Shown here: piece after piece, positions 9,029 through 17,640 of the stretch
Layout: the number at the start of each line of letters is the position of its first letter
Position numbering within the stretch: position 1 is the stretch's first letter
NCBI GenBank assembly: GCA_044228285.1
Contig: JBGAVD010000002.1
Location: 682,001 to 746,000 of the forward strand
DNA length: 64,000 bases
From: JBBATK01 sp044228285
GTDB taxonomy: Bacteria > Bacteroidota > Ignavibacteria > Kapaibacteriales > NICIL-2
Reading direction: 5' to 3'
Translations under genes and position numbers: made by a program
The notes under the pieces: generated by a model
What the model was told of the DNA's origin: nothing
The model's database searches: none
Seen by the model: the letters and a program-made list of their open reading frames with translations, nothing else

Positions 9029-9056
9029 GAGATCGTGCTGTACGACATCTTTAGGG

Positions 9057-9090
9057 TGGACTCAATTCAAGTATTGAGTCCATTTTTTTT
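9057..9090 (+). terminator. Intrinsic terminator of secG
   Basis: TGGACTCAAT (9057-9066) pairs perfectly with ATTGAGTCCA (9073-9082) around a six-base loop, followed by eight T residues (9083-9090). The T-tract ends at the base before the ATG of the next gene. Confidence 0.9.
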
Positions 9091-10212
9091 ATGAACATTC
9101 TCGTGATCAACTGGCAGGACATTCGAAACCCCTTTGGTGGAGGGGCGGAGGTTCATTTTCACGAGTTGTTCCGGCGGATTGCAGCCAAAGGACATCAAGT
9201 GACTCTGCTCTGCTGCAGTTTCGCTGGTGCTGCGAACACAGAGATGCTCGACGGCATTGAGATCATCCGCATCGCTTCGCGTAACAGCTTCAATTTTTCG
9301 GTGCCATCTGCGGTTAAGAAGCTGCTCAAAGAGCGAAACTTTGACTTGGTTGTGGACGATCTAAACAAGATTCCTTTCTATACCCCTCTCTACGTCAAGA
9401 AGCCTCTTCTTGCTATTGCGCATCATTTCTTTGGAACCAGTATCTATCGAGAGACAGATGTTGTACGAGGCTCCTATGTGTATTTAGCGGAGCGTTTGGT
9501 GAACCTGGTGTATCGTCATACTCCTTTTGCCGTTGTGTCGCAGAGCACCAAGCAAGAATGCCTAGATCGTGGATTTGCTGAGTCGAATCTGCATATCATA
9601 CGAAACGCGATTGATCAATCGCAGTTTCCAATGAAGGTTGGTCAAAAGGACCCAATTCCGACCATCGCCTATTTCTCCCGAGTAAAGAAGTACAAGAGTC
9701 CAGATCACTTGCTTCAAGCCTTTGTTGGCTTGCAGAAGGTCTTGCCCAACGCACAATTATGGTTCATTGGCGACGGAGACTACCGGCCAGAGCTTGAACG
9801 GCAGGCAGTCGCTTTTGGAGTAGCAGAGAACGTCATTTTCCACGGCCGAGTGTCTGAACAAGCGAAATTAGAACTCCTCAGTCGCGCTTGGTGCGTGGTA
9901 AACACTTCAAAGAAAGAAGGATGGGGGATTACGAACATTGAAGCCAATGCTTGTGGAACCCTTACGATTGCTGCGAACGTACCCGGATTACGAGACTCAG
10001 TGTTGGAAGGAAGCTCTGGTTTACTCTATCCTTATGGAGACATCGAGATCCTTAAAGATCAAATTGTCCAAATATGTACTAACACCTTGTTACGTAATAG
10101 CTTATCAGATGGTGCAGTTCGTTGGGCTTCTTCGTTTTCTTGGGATGATGAAGCGCAGAAAATGCTTAATCTTTGTATTGCGATTATAGATTCGACTAAA
10201 TCCCACCGATAA
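9091..10212 (+). CDS. Family 4 glycosyltransferase (GT-B fold)
   Basis: 373-aa cytoplasmic retaining glycosyltransferase with the GT4 layout. The N-terminal domain opens with NILVINWQDIRNPFGGGAE (the glycine loop binds the acceptor side), and the C-terminal nucleotide-sugar domain has TIAYFSRVKKYKSPD, VIFHGRVSE and GWGITNIEANACGT, the E-x7-E region. Substrates cannot be read from sequence; such enzymes build surface polysaccharides or glycolipids. The start is fixed by the conserved N-terminal strand although it follows the secG terminator T-tract directly, leaving no Shine-Dalgarno site. No other glycan genes are adjacent. Confidence 0.88.
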   Translation: MNILVINWQDIRNPFGGGAEVHFHELFRRIAAKGHQVTLLCCSFAGAANTEMLDGIEIIRIASRNSFNFSVPSAVKKLLKERNFDLVVDDLNKIPFYTPLYVKKPLLAIAHHFFGTSIYRETDVVRGSYVYLAERLVNLVYRHTPFAVVSQSTKQECLDRGFAESNLHIIRNAIDQSQFPMKVGQKDPIPTIAYFSRVKKYKSPDHLLQAFVGLQKVLPNAQLWFIGDGDYRPELERQAVAFGVAENVIFHGRVSEQAKLELLSRAWCVVNTSKKEGWGITNIEANACGTLTIAANVPGLRDSVLEGSSGLLYPYGDIEILKDQIVQICTNTLLRNSLSDGAVRWASSFSWDDEAQKMLNLCIAIIDSTKSHR

Positions 10213-10274
10213 CGTGTCTTGAAATCAGAGGTCCCTGTTTAACAGGTTCCTTCACCACCAATTTCAAGGACACG
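10213..10274 (+). promoter_or_regulatory. Long inverted repeat between GT4 gene and T9SS cargo gene
   Basis: CGTGTCTTGAAAT (10213-10225) pairs with ATTTCAAGGACACG (10261-10274) with one bulged base, and an inner CCTGT/ACAGG hairpin (10234-10246) sits in the loop. The structure fills the whole gap and ends five bases before the next ATG. No T-tract follows, so it may be a leader structure rather than a terminator. Confidence 0.5.
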
Positions 10275-10279
10275 AACCC

Positions 10280-12418
10280 ATGCGTAGAGTTTTTGCTCTT
10301 CTCATTGCCATGGTCGTCTGTATGCAGACGGCAACGATTGCCTCCGAAGGCAACTCAGACGGAACTGAGTTCCGTTTCAGTTGCTTGCCCACACTCCATG
10401 GCAACGCCGATTCTCTCTTCCTCGTTTTCAACTCCCCATACTTAGCAAGCGGCAGCATTGAATATGTGAGCTCGAAGGGTGTCTCAGTTCGCAAACCCTT
10501 TGCCATTGGCGATTCTCGTCGTGCAGTGTACGTGGCAATACCCCGTTCTGAGGTAGAGCTTCAAGGTATGCATCGTGATAGCTCTGACTTCTTAGCAGAT
10601 CAGAGTGAGCGGGTGGTGAAACAACAGGTGATATCGATACATGCGGACTCCGCTGTGAGTGCCTCTGTACTTATCAATGGTAGCGCAGGAAGTTGTGTAA
10701 CTCCGCTTATTCCACTTGCAAGCTGCGGACATAGCTATGTGGTGAGCAGTGCTGCAAGCAGAGTACTAGCAGATAGTGTTCAGAAGGTATCCGCCCAGAA
10801 AACAAGTCCATCGCAGTTCGTTGTTATCGCATCCGAAGATGCCACAACAATTACCCTGAACATCAAAGGCCGCAGTTCGCGAGGCGCTGAAGGTGCACAG
10901 ACCATTCAGCTCAATGCGAATGAATGTTATCTCGTGCAAGGTGCTGCTGATACAACTGCTTTCAGTTCGGATTTGAGTGCTACGCAGATACTCGCGAACA
11001 AGCCTATCGTTGTCATCAGTGGACACCACGCAGCACAGATTCCAAGTCGATCAGGCTTTGCGAATCCTGCAAGTCGCGCGGGAAGTCTTATGCAACAACT
11101 GTTCAGTGTTGATCGATGGGGCAAAGAGTTTGTACTCGTACCAACAACAACAACAGAGGCAACTCTTCGGAGTGGTCGCGAGCTGGTGCGCGTGTATGCA
11201 ATACAAGACAACACCCAACTCTACATTGATGGTCAAACCAACCGTCTGTTGAAAAATGGTGAGTATGTAGATCTCGAACTGTATGACGCACATGTCCTAA
11301 ACGCTAGCAAAGCAGTTGAGCTGATGCAGTATTCTGCAAATGATGGTCCTGACAACACTCTGCTTGGAAACGCAAGTATGTTCAACGTACTATCAACTCA
11401 GCACTTCGCGAAAGAGCACACGGTTTGTGCTTTGCAGCCAAAGCTGAGCAGCGGAAAGACTTTCACATCACAATATCTTATGGTCATTGCACCTAGCTCT
11501 GCCATAAGCTCCGTTCTCTATGATGGTGAACCAGCTGCAAACAATGTCACCAACATTACAGATGGCAGCTACTCGTACTTTATCCGAAAGATAGCCGATG
11601 GAATTCACAGCGTAAGCTGTGACTCGGCATGCGGAGTATATGTCTATGGATTTGCAGCTGATCGACGCTATGTAACAAGCTACGACGTCGCACTTCCTAT
11701 TCGCGCATATATGAAGCCAAGTATCCGAGTTCCCGATCAGAGTGCGAGAATCGGGGATACAGTGAACATCCGTGTTGTTGTTGACTCTCTGAAACTTCCC
11801 CCAGCCATTCTTGGACTTCAGCCGGCGTCATTCTCCTTTGACTTGTGTTTCAACTCCACCGTTTTGACACCGGCTGAAGCATCTAAGCGTGGTCCAATTC
11901 TGAACGGAATGCAAATGATCCATGTTGCAGATACCATGAGTCAACTCACAAGCTCAAGTACGGTGTTCAATATGGATTTCATCTGCGGTTTGGGTGATGC
12001 CGTTGAATCGAAGATTCAAGTGGATAACCTGAATTGGTATACGCAGGCGGGTGATACCATTCTTTTAGACTACCAGGCTGCCTTCGGAAGCTTTAAGCTT
12101 GAGAATGTCTGGCGTGACCATGATGGCTCGCGCTTAGTAAACCCTCAGCCTGGTGATATCAGTGTGAGTGTGTCTCCGAATCCTGTAAAGGGCAGAGCAT
12201 TTTTCACGCTGTCAACAGACATCACAAGCACGATTCAACCAACACTTGCTTTATACAACACGATGGGCGAGATCGTGAAGAACTTTTCTGACGAAGTGAA
12301 GGACTTTGATCATTTCAGACAGTTCATCTATGGTATGGAAGACTTTGTACCTGGTGTGTACTACTTACGCTTTGCAATAGGAGAGAAGAGTGCTGTCATT
12401 ATGGTCGTCAATGAATAA
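10280..12418 (+). CDS. IgGFc-binding-like secreted protein with T9SS C-terminal sorting domain
   Basis: 712-aa exported protein. A signal peptide (MRRVFALLIAMVVCMQTATI) is followed by an IgGFc-binding N-terminal-like region at about residues 140-470, recognised by its order of strands such as KPIVVISGHHAAQIP, DRWGKEFVLVPT, LVRVYAIQDNTQLYIDG and the YLMVIAPSSAI repeat. After about residue 490 comes a cohesin/Ig-like section (VNIRVVVDSLK...). The last 85 residues look like a type A T9SS sorting domain (VSPNPVKGRAFF...TLALYNTMGEIV...PGVYYLRF), which would direct it through the outer membrane and anchor it on the surface. No T9SS machinery is in the window. The adjacent downstream gene encodes an outer-membrane OmpA-type protein, 13 nt away. 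Confidence 0.72.
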   Translation: MRRVFALLIAMVVCMQTATIASEGNSDGTEFRFSCLPTLHGNADSLFLVFNSPYLASGSIEYVSSKGVSVRKPFAIGDSRRAVYVAIPRSEVELQGMHRDSSDFLADQSERVVKQQVISIHADSAVSASVLINGSAGSCVTPLIPLASCGHSYVVSSAASRVLADSVQKVSAQKTSPSQFVVIASEDATTITLNIKGRSSRGAEGAQTIQLNANECYLVQGAADTTAFSSDLSATQILANKPIVVISGHHAAQIPSRSGFANPASRAGSLMQQLFSVDRWGKEFVLVPTTTTEATLRSGRELVRVYAIQDNTQLYIDGQTNRLLKNGEYVDLELYDAHVLNASKAVELMQYSANDGPDNTLLGNASMFNVLSTQHFAKEHTVCALQPKLSSGKTFTSQYLMVIAPSSAISSVLYDGEPAANNVTNITDGSYSYFIRKIADGIHSVSCDSACGVYVYGFAADRRYVTSYDVALPIRAYMKPSIRVPDQSARIGDTVNIRVVVDSLKLPPAILGLQPASFSFDLCFNSTVLTPAEASKRGPILNGMQMIHVADTMSQLTSSSTVFNMDFICGLGDAVESKIQVDNLNWYTQAGDTILLDYQAAFGSFKLENVWRDHDGSRLVNPQPGDISVSVSPNPVKGRAFFTLSTDITSTIQPTLALYNTMGEIVKNFSDEVKDFDHFRQFIYGMEDFVPGVYYLRFAIGEKSAVIMVVNE

Positions 12419-12431
12419 GGAGATTCGAGCA

Positions 12432-14615
12432 ATGAAGAAAAGAACATCGCTATTGTTATTGTGTTTTAGCATTTGCAGCATGGCTTTGCACGCGCAGGTT
12501 GTCATCGATACGACCAATCCGATTCAGTTTGGGGTATATGGTCATATCGGCAAGAACTGGCAGGTTACAAACGGTTTTAGTCAGCTTGGCTCTTTCGACA
12601 AGCCTTTTGCTCCATTTGGTAATGGCGAGGGAGATTTGGTCATGTTCGGAGGTGAGATTAATTCTCCGCTTTCTTCCATATTCAAGGCAACGAACACCAC
12701 AGCGGCTTTTCACCTTGGAATCCGTTTTGGATTTGATGTTTCCAAGGCAACCATGTATGCATCTGAGCCAACGACCTTCATTCAGAATGGTCAACCGGTT
12801 GTAGGAGCTATCAAACACGCCCTTCGCGCGAACTTCTCTTCATACGGTGTTGAACCGATGTTTGAGTTTACACCTCCATTTTATAAAGCATTACGATTGC
12901 ACGCTGGCGTCAAAGTAGCCTATGTGTACAAGGCTAACTTCAGCCAGGTTGAGAGCATTGAAGACCCTTCTGGTATCCAGTATATACAAGGTGGTGAAGA
13001 ACGAACAGTATGGGAAGATCAGATTCCAAACAGAACACAGTGGCAGCTGTACAGCCTTGCTGGTTTGAGTTATAACATCAAACTCAATAAGCGCTTTGCT
13101 CTTGTGCCCGAAGTTTTCTACCAAATGCCACTCAACAATCTGACCACGGATCAAAACTGGCAGGCAAGCTTCTTTCGAGCAGGACTTTCCATCCGTGTCA
13201 CCTTGCCAACCTCGAAGCCAGTGATTCGGGATACCATCATTAAACGGGATACAACCACTCGTGCTGTACCAGACCTAGCTGCTGAGCGTACCGAGTTTCT
13301 TTCGCAAGACTTCCGTACTGTTATCAACGAGAATGATGAAGTTCGGTATGAGTTTGTTCAGCGTACAGAGAAGTACCAGCATCTCATCCAGAAAGCGAAA
13401 ACTATCGAGACAGCACAACTGCAGATGCAAGTGTACCGGTATCGTAGTGACAGCTCGCTGGTACAACTCGACTCCTTGAAATGTCGAGAAATCATCTGGA
13501 ACGACTTCCATCCCTTGCTTAACTACGTGTTCTTTGACTATGGTTCATCGAAGCTGATCGGACGCTACGCGTTGTTACGTCCTGAGGATACCAAGACATT
13601 CAAGATGAGGTCTGACCAGACACAGATGGAGACCTACTACAACATGATGAATATCCTGTCGAAGGGCCTTCTTCTCGATAAGACTGCGAAGCTCGACATC
13701 GTAGGATGCGTTTCGAAAAAAGAGATGGCGGAATTGCCGAATGCGGCTCAACTCTCAAAAGAACGTGCCCAAGCACTTGCAACGTACTTCAAGGAGACCT
13801 GGGGTATCGATGAATCACGCATGGTTCTTAAGTCAGGCTCTATCCCTCAGAAGCCCTCGAATGAGAAAAGCAAAGAAGGGGTGGAAGAGAATCAACGCGC
13901 TGAAGTGTACTCGGAACACGAAGCACTACTGCAACCGGTGATGATTCGCGACACAATGCTCGAAAGTGCCATCGATCGTTTACGCATCGCTAATCTCATC
14001 AAGTCAGAGACTCCAATTACTTCGTGGAGAATCTGGGGTGAACAAGAAGGTCACACCATCTTCAGTGCTGATGGTGAAGGACAACCTAAGGAATTCTTCG
14101 ATGTGGCTCTTGAGCGCTCCACCATGCGCCGTCTGATTCGCAAAGAGAACTCGATTTTCAAAATCAGTATGGCAATTGAACAACAAGGAAAGGGAACTGT
14201 TGAGAAGAGTGTGTCCATTCCTATCTCCGTCGAACAAATCGAGAAATTGAAGAAGCAAAATCTCCTTACTGAGGTTGATCGCTTCATTCTTATGCTCTTC
14301 GACTTTGGTAAGGACGACATTACTGCTGCTAATGAGAACATCATTAAGTTCATTCAGAAACGTATCGATACCTCGTCAGCAGTGAGTATTATTGGAACCA
14401 CTGATCGCTACGGTCAACTAGCGTTCAACTTGAAGCTTTCAGAGCGCCGCGCTAACAGCGTTTACAAGGTTCTTGGAATTCCTGATGCTATCGCTTTTGG
14501 TCTCGGTCCAGACACGATTAACTACGACAATGATCTCCCTGAAGGTCGCTTCCATGCGCGAACCGTGCGCATCGAAGTTGAGCACCGCAAAGGCTTGTCG
14601 ATGAATGATCGCTGA
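12432..14615 (+). CDS. Outer-membrane barrel protein with two OmpA-like domains
   Basis: 727-aa protein with signal peptide (KKRTSLLLLCFSICSMALHAQ), an aromatic-rich barrel-like region to about residue 260, a charged linker, and two OmpA-like modules: about 370-490 (LDIVGCVSKKE...LSKERAQALATYF) and 610-720 (FGKDDITAANENIIKFI...LSERRANSVYKVLGI). OmpA domains bind peptidoglycan, tying the outer membrane to the wall. ATG 12432 is chosen because it begins the signal peptide and AAGGAG lies upstream. It probably forms an operon with the T9SS cargo protein ahead; whether it helps display that protein is inference. Confidence 0.78.
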   Translation: MKKRTSLLLLCFSICSMALHAQVVIDTTNPIQFGVYGHIGKNWQVTNGFSQLGSFDKPFAPFGNGEGDLVMFGGEINSPLSSIFKATNTTAAFHLGIRFGFDVSKATMYASEPTTFIQNGQPVVGAIKHALRANFSSYGVEPMFEFTPPFYKALRLHAGVKVAYVYKANFSQVESIEDPSGIQYIQGGEERTVWEDQIPNRTQWQLYSLAGLSYNIKLNKRFALVPEVFYQMPLNNLTTDQNWQASFFRAGLSIRVTLPTSKPVIRDTIIKRDTTTRAVPDLAAERTEFLSQDFRTVINENDEVRYEFVQRTEKYQHLIQKAKTIETAQLQMQVYRYRSDSSLVQLDSLKCREIIWNDFHPLLNYVFFDYGSSKLIGRYALLRPEDTKTFKMRSDQTQMETYYNMMNILSKGLLLDKTAKLDIVGCVSKKEMAELPNAAQLSKERAQALATYFKETWGIDESRMVLKSGSIPQKPSNEKSKEGVEENQRAEVYSEHEALLQPVMIRDTMLESAIDRLRIANLIKSETPITSWRIWGEQEGHTIFSADGEGQPKEFFDVALERSTMRRLIRKENSIFKISMAIEQQGKGTVEKSVSIPISVEQIEKLKKQNLLTEVDRFILMLFDFGKDDITAANENIIKFIQKRIDTSSAVSIIGTTDRYGQLAFNLKLSERRANSVYKVLGIPDAIAFGLGPDTINYDNDLPEGRFHARTVRIEVEHRKGLSMNDR

Positions 14616-14711
14616 AAGGATCGCAAGGCCAAGCAAGGACGCTAGGCCGAGTGCTCTAAGCAACACATAGCTTCTACGACCTCTGGTCTTGCCTTCGCAT
14701 TGAATCTCAAT

Positions 14712-14740
14712 CGTGCCGCCTTGTGCGGCACGATGTGTTT
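14712..14740 (+). terminator. Hairpin after OmpA-like gene
   Basis: CGTGCCGC (14712-14719) pairs with GCGGCACG (14725-14732), with a five-base loop, followed by ATGTGTTT. This is a likely terminator for the two-gene unit upstream. Confidence 0.65.
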
Positions 14741-14840
14741 CTACACTATCCTTCCTTCACACACACGCATTCGATGACAACGTGCGCTCAGATCGACAGC
14801 CGGCGTTTCTATTGAGTTAAAGATTGGCTTTCCGCAAAGC

Positions 14841-15482
14841 ATGCGCTATCATCTTTCAAAGAAAGGAGCGCATTCGCGTCCGGAGACAGAACCTGCTGTA
14901 TTTTTGCAGCCACGCACCATGCTCCTCGCTTTTCACAAACCCTATGGCGTACTCAGCCAATTCACCTCTGATGGTTCTGCCAACCGTCCACTGGCAGACT
15001 TCAATTTTCCTCCCGAGGTATACGCGTTAGGGCGACTTGATGCGGATTCTGAAGGATTATTGCTGCTCAGCGATGAGAAAGGTCTGAATACAAAGCTACT
15101 CGATCCCTCCCAGGCGCACCGTCGTTGCTACTGGGCTCAGGTGGAAGGTTTACCCACGCAATCAGCTCTTCAACAGCTCATGCGCGGACTTCGTTTATCT
15201 GACTACACCACCAAGCCCTGTCGAGCGCGGATTCTTGACCCGCAACCTATTGTCGCAGCTCGAGTACCTCCTATTCGCGTGCGCAAAACAGTTCCTGATT
15301 GTTGGATTGAAATCTGTTTGCATGAAGGAAAAAACCGTCAGGTGCGAAAGATGACGGCAGCTATAGGGCATCCCACGCTCAGGCTTATTCGTCATCGAAT
15401 AGGTGATTTTGAGCTCGGGTCGCTGGCGGCAGGTGAGTGGAGAGAGCTGAATCGAGCGGAACGCGAGCAAGTTTTTGAATAG
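14841..15482 (+). CDS. rluE: 23S rRNA pseudouridine synthase, RluE-like (RsuA family without S4)
   Basis: Isomerises a uridine in rRNA to pseudouridine; E. coli RluE acts on U2457 of 23S rRNA. The conserved block FHKPYGVLSQFT, catalytic GRLDADSEGLLLL (Asp in the LD pair), the Tyr-containing YWAQVEG, the PPIRVRK loop, GKNRQVRKMTAAIGHPTLRLIR and the ending GEWRELN all match RluE more closely than RsuA or RluB, and there is no S4 domain. The first 25 residues are basic, as in E. coli RluE; an internal ATG at 14919 is an alternative start. 213 aa is normal. Confidence 0.85.
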   Translation: MRYHLSKKGAHSRPETEPAVFLQPRTMLLAFHKPYGVLSQFTSDGSANRPLADFNFPPEVYALGRLDADSEGLLLLSDEKGLNTKLLDPSQAHRRCYWAQVEGLPTQSALQQLMRGLRLSDYTTKPCRARILDPQPIVAARVPPIRVRKTVPDCWIEICLHEGKNRQVRKMTAAIGHPTLRLIRHRIGDFELGSLAAGEWRELNRAEREQVFE

Positions 15483-15497
15483 GACGGGACTTTCGTG

Positions 15498-15524
15498 CAA
15501 AAAAAGGCGGCGCGAAGCGCCCCG
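15498..15524. repeat. GC-rich hairpin repeat copy
   Basis: The 18-mer AAAGGCGGCGCGAAGCGC at 15503-15520 is identical to 55273-55290. GGCGC and GCGCC pair around GAA. A run of seven A bases precedes it, so on the minus strand it reads as hairpin plus T-tract, although no minus-strand gene ends here. Confidence 0.7.
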
Positions 15525-15553
15525 AGTATTCATGACGCTGTGCCGATCAATCG

Positions 15554-15561
15554 TATATTTG
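15554..15561 (+). promoter_or_regulatory. Candidate -7 element of nuoF
   Basis: TATATTTG fits TAnnTTTG exactly and lies 25 nt before the nuoF start. No TTTG is seen at the expected upstream distance. Confidence 0.45.
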
Positions 15562-15586
15562 CGCATTGTTGCACGGAGATCATTGC

Positions 15587-16912
15587 ATGTATACCGCACC
15601 GCACTTAGTACTACCTAAAATCGAAAATCTGCACAAGTTTGATGTGTATGTAGCCAACGGCGGATACCAACAGTATCGCAAAGCCCTTGGTATGTCGCCC
15701 GATGATGTAGCCAATGAAGTTAAAAAATCTGGGCTTCGTGGTCGCGGTGGTGCCTGTTTCCCAACAGGTTTGAAGTGGACCTTCATGCCAAAAGGAAATG
15801 ACAAGCCAAAGTACCTCGCTATCAATGGCGATGAATCTGAGCCAGGTTCTTTCAAAGACCGTCAGATTCTTGAGTACAACCCGCATCAGTTGATTGAAGG
15901 TATCATGATGGCAGGCTATGCAATGGGCATCGCGAAAGCCTTCATCTACATTCGTGGTGAATACCACAAGTGGGTTGACATTATGCAGAAAGCCGTGGAC
16001 GAAGCCTATGCCAGTGGTTATATCGGACCCAAGATGGCTCAGACCTTCGGCAATCCGTACACGATCGATATTGTAGTTCACAAGGGCGCTGGTGCCTATG
16101 TGTGCGGAGAAGAAACTGCACTTATGAATTCCCTTGAAGGTGAGCGCGGCTACCCGCGGTTTAAGCCACCGTTCCCAGCGAACAAGGGACTGTGGGGCAT
16201 GCCTACCACAATCAACAATGTTGAAACTCTTGCAACTGTACCAGCCATTTTTGCTATCGGTCCTGAAGCCTATTCGAAGATTGGTGCAGCTGGACATTGT
16301 GGTACCTTGCTTTATGGTTTGAGCGGACACCTCAACACACCTGGTGTGTATGAACTGCCGACCGATACCAGCCTAATGGATTTGATCTATAAGTACGGCG
16401 GTGGTGTCCCTGGCGGTAAGAAAGTAAAGGCTGTTATTCCTGGTGGATCCTCGATGCCTCCTTTGTCGGGCGACGAGATTGATGGTGTTATCATGAATAA
16501 CGAAGACCTAAAGAAGTACAAGACCTTCATTGGCACTGGCGGTGTTATGGTGATCAATGAGGATACAGATATTCCAAAACTCTTGTTGCGCATTGTTCAC
16601 TTCTATCATCATGAGTCATGCGGTCAATGTACACCGTGCCGTGAAGGTTGTGGATGGATGGAGAAAATTCTCAAGCGTATCGTTGCGGGAGATGCCACGA
16701 TTCAGGACGTAGATCTACTCTTGAGCGTCGCCAACAACATAGATGGTAATACCATCTGCGCTCTGGGAGAAGCGGCTGCTTGGCCAGTGCAAGGCTTCTT
16801 GCGCAAGTTCCGACACGAGTTTGAAGCCAAGGTGAAAGCATCTCGCTCATTCGTACCATTGAATGTGGTACACGGACGCCGCGCTTCGGTTGATACCTTG
16901 AACCCAGCATAA
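15587..16912 (+). CDS. nuoF: NADH dehydrogenase subunit F-like protein (NuoF)
   Basis: FMN- and NADH-binding 51-kDa subunit family of complex I and related soluble dehydrogenases. The FMN motif GLRGRGGACFPTGLKW, NADH-binding GAGAYVCGEETALMNSLEG and the 4Fe-4S ligands ESCGQCTPCREGC plus a later Cys (NTICALGE) are all present, so the protein should be active. ATG 15587 is preceded by GGAG; 441 aa is normal. No nuoE, nuoG or other complex I genes flank it; neighbours are rluE and nadD. In some Bacteroidota complex I genes are scattered, and NuoF-like subunits also serve hydrogenases and formate dehydrogenases, so the complex it joins is not settled here. Confidence 0.9.
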   Translation: MYTAPHLVLPKIENLHKFDVYVANGGYQQYRKALGMSPDDVANEVKKSGLRGRGGACFPTGLKWTFMPKGNDKPKYLAINGDESEPGSFKDRQILEYNPHQLIEGIMMAGYAMGIAKAFIYIRGEYHKWVDIMQKAVDEAYASGYIGPKMAQTFGNPYTIDIVVHKGAGAYVCGEETALMNSLEGERGYPRFKPPFPANKGLWGMPTTINNVETLATVPAIFAIGPEAYSKIGAAGHCGTLLYGLSGHLNTPGVYELPTDTSLMDLIYKYGGGVPGGKKVKAVIPGGSSMPPLSGDEIDGVIMNNEDLKKYKTFIGTGGVMVINEDTDIPKLLLRIVHFYHHESCGQCTPCREGCGWMEKILKRIVAGDATIQDVDLLLSVANNIDGNTICALGEAAAWPVQGFLRKFRHEFEAKVKASRSFVPLNVVHGRRASVDTLNPA

Positions 16913-16936
16913 CACAACTCTACCGTAGGTTTTCTA

Positions 16937-16965
16937 GCCTCTGCGCCATGCGCAGGGGCTTTTTT
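16937..16965 (+). terminator. Intrinsic terminator of nuoF
   Basis: GCCTCTGCGC (16937-16946) pairs with GCGCAGGGGC (16950-16959), with one G-T pair and a CAT loop, followed by six T residues. It ends nine bases before the nadD start. Confidence 0.88.
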
Positions 16966-16974
16966 ACAGCTCAC

Positions 16975-17640
16975 ATGCTCAGACGCTTAGGAATATTTGG
17001 CGGATCATTCAATCCGGTGCATATGGGACACTGCATCATGGCGGAGCAGTTTGTTGATCAGATGCAACTTGATCGCTGCCTGTTTATTCCAACGCATATC
17101 TCACCATTTAAAGTTTCCGAAACTGGCTCGCTAAGTAGCGAGCACCGTCTACGCATGCTAGGAAGTGTGTGCCGGACGAACGAACGCTTTGCTGTTGACG
17201 ATTTCGAGATTCGTCGTGCAGAAGTCTCGTACACCATCAACACCCTACGTTATCTACAGCAGCGCTATCCGCACTCAGAGCTGTTCCTCCTTATTGGTAC
17301 AGATCAAGCGCAGAGCTTTCATCAATGGAAAGAGTATGAATCTATCTTAGAAGGCGCGCACTTATGTATTGCGCGCCGTCCATTCATCAACGAAGAAGAA
17401 GAGCGATTACTGACTGAATCCCTCAGTCGCCCTAATCGTCCAGCTACTTTGCTTGATGTACCTTTCATTCAAGTATCGTCACGTGCGATACGCGCAATGT
17501 GCCAAGAGCAGAAGTCCATTCGGTATATGGTTCCAGAAGCCGTTCGTAGATACATACGCAAGAGAAAGCTGTACTCCAGCCCTATGCAGTCTGTCACGCT
17601 CGATTCTCCTGAAGTTCATTCTCCGGAAGCATCATCATGA
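16975..17640 (+). CDS. nadD: Nicotinate-nucleotide adenylyltransferase
   Basis: NadD converts nicotinate mononucleotide and ATP to deamido-NAD in NAD synthesis. The nucleotidyltransferase motif GIFGGSFNPVHMGH is at residues 6-19, and SSRAIR near the end is the equivalent of the ISSTxIR motif. Length of 221 aa is slightly above the usual 190-215, with a short unconserved tail. The ATG at 16975 is used; an upstream in-frame ATG at 16948 lies inside the nuoF terminator. The last four bases overlap the next gene (ATGA), implying translational coupling with an unrelated permease. Confidence 0.92.
   Translation: MLRRLGIFGGSFNPVHMGHCIMAEQFVDQMQLDRCLFIPTHISPFKVSETGSLSSEHRLRMLGSVCRTNERFAVDDFEIRRAEVSYTINTLRYLQQRYPHSELFLLIGTDQAQSFHQWKEYESILEGAHLCIARRPFINEEEERLLTESLSRPNRPATLLDVPFIQVSSRAIRAMCQEQKSIRYMVPEAVRRYIRKRKLYSSPMQSVTLDSPEVHSPEASS

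Noticed and set aside
15611..16330. Minus-strand frame of 239 codons in nuoF
   Set aside because: Antisense to an intact, well conserved NuoF with all motifs.
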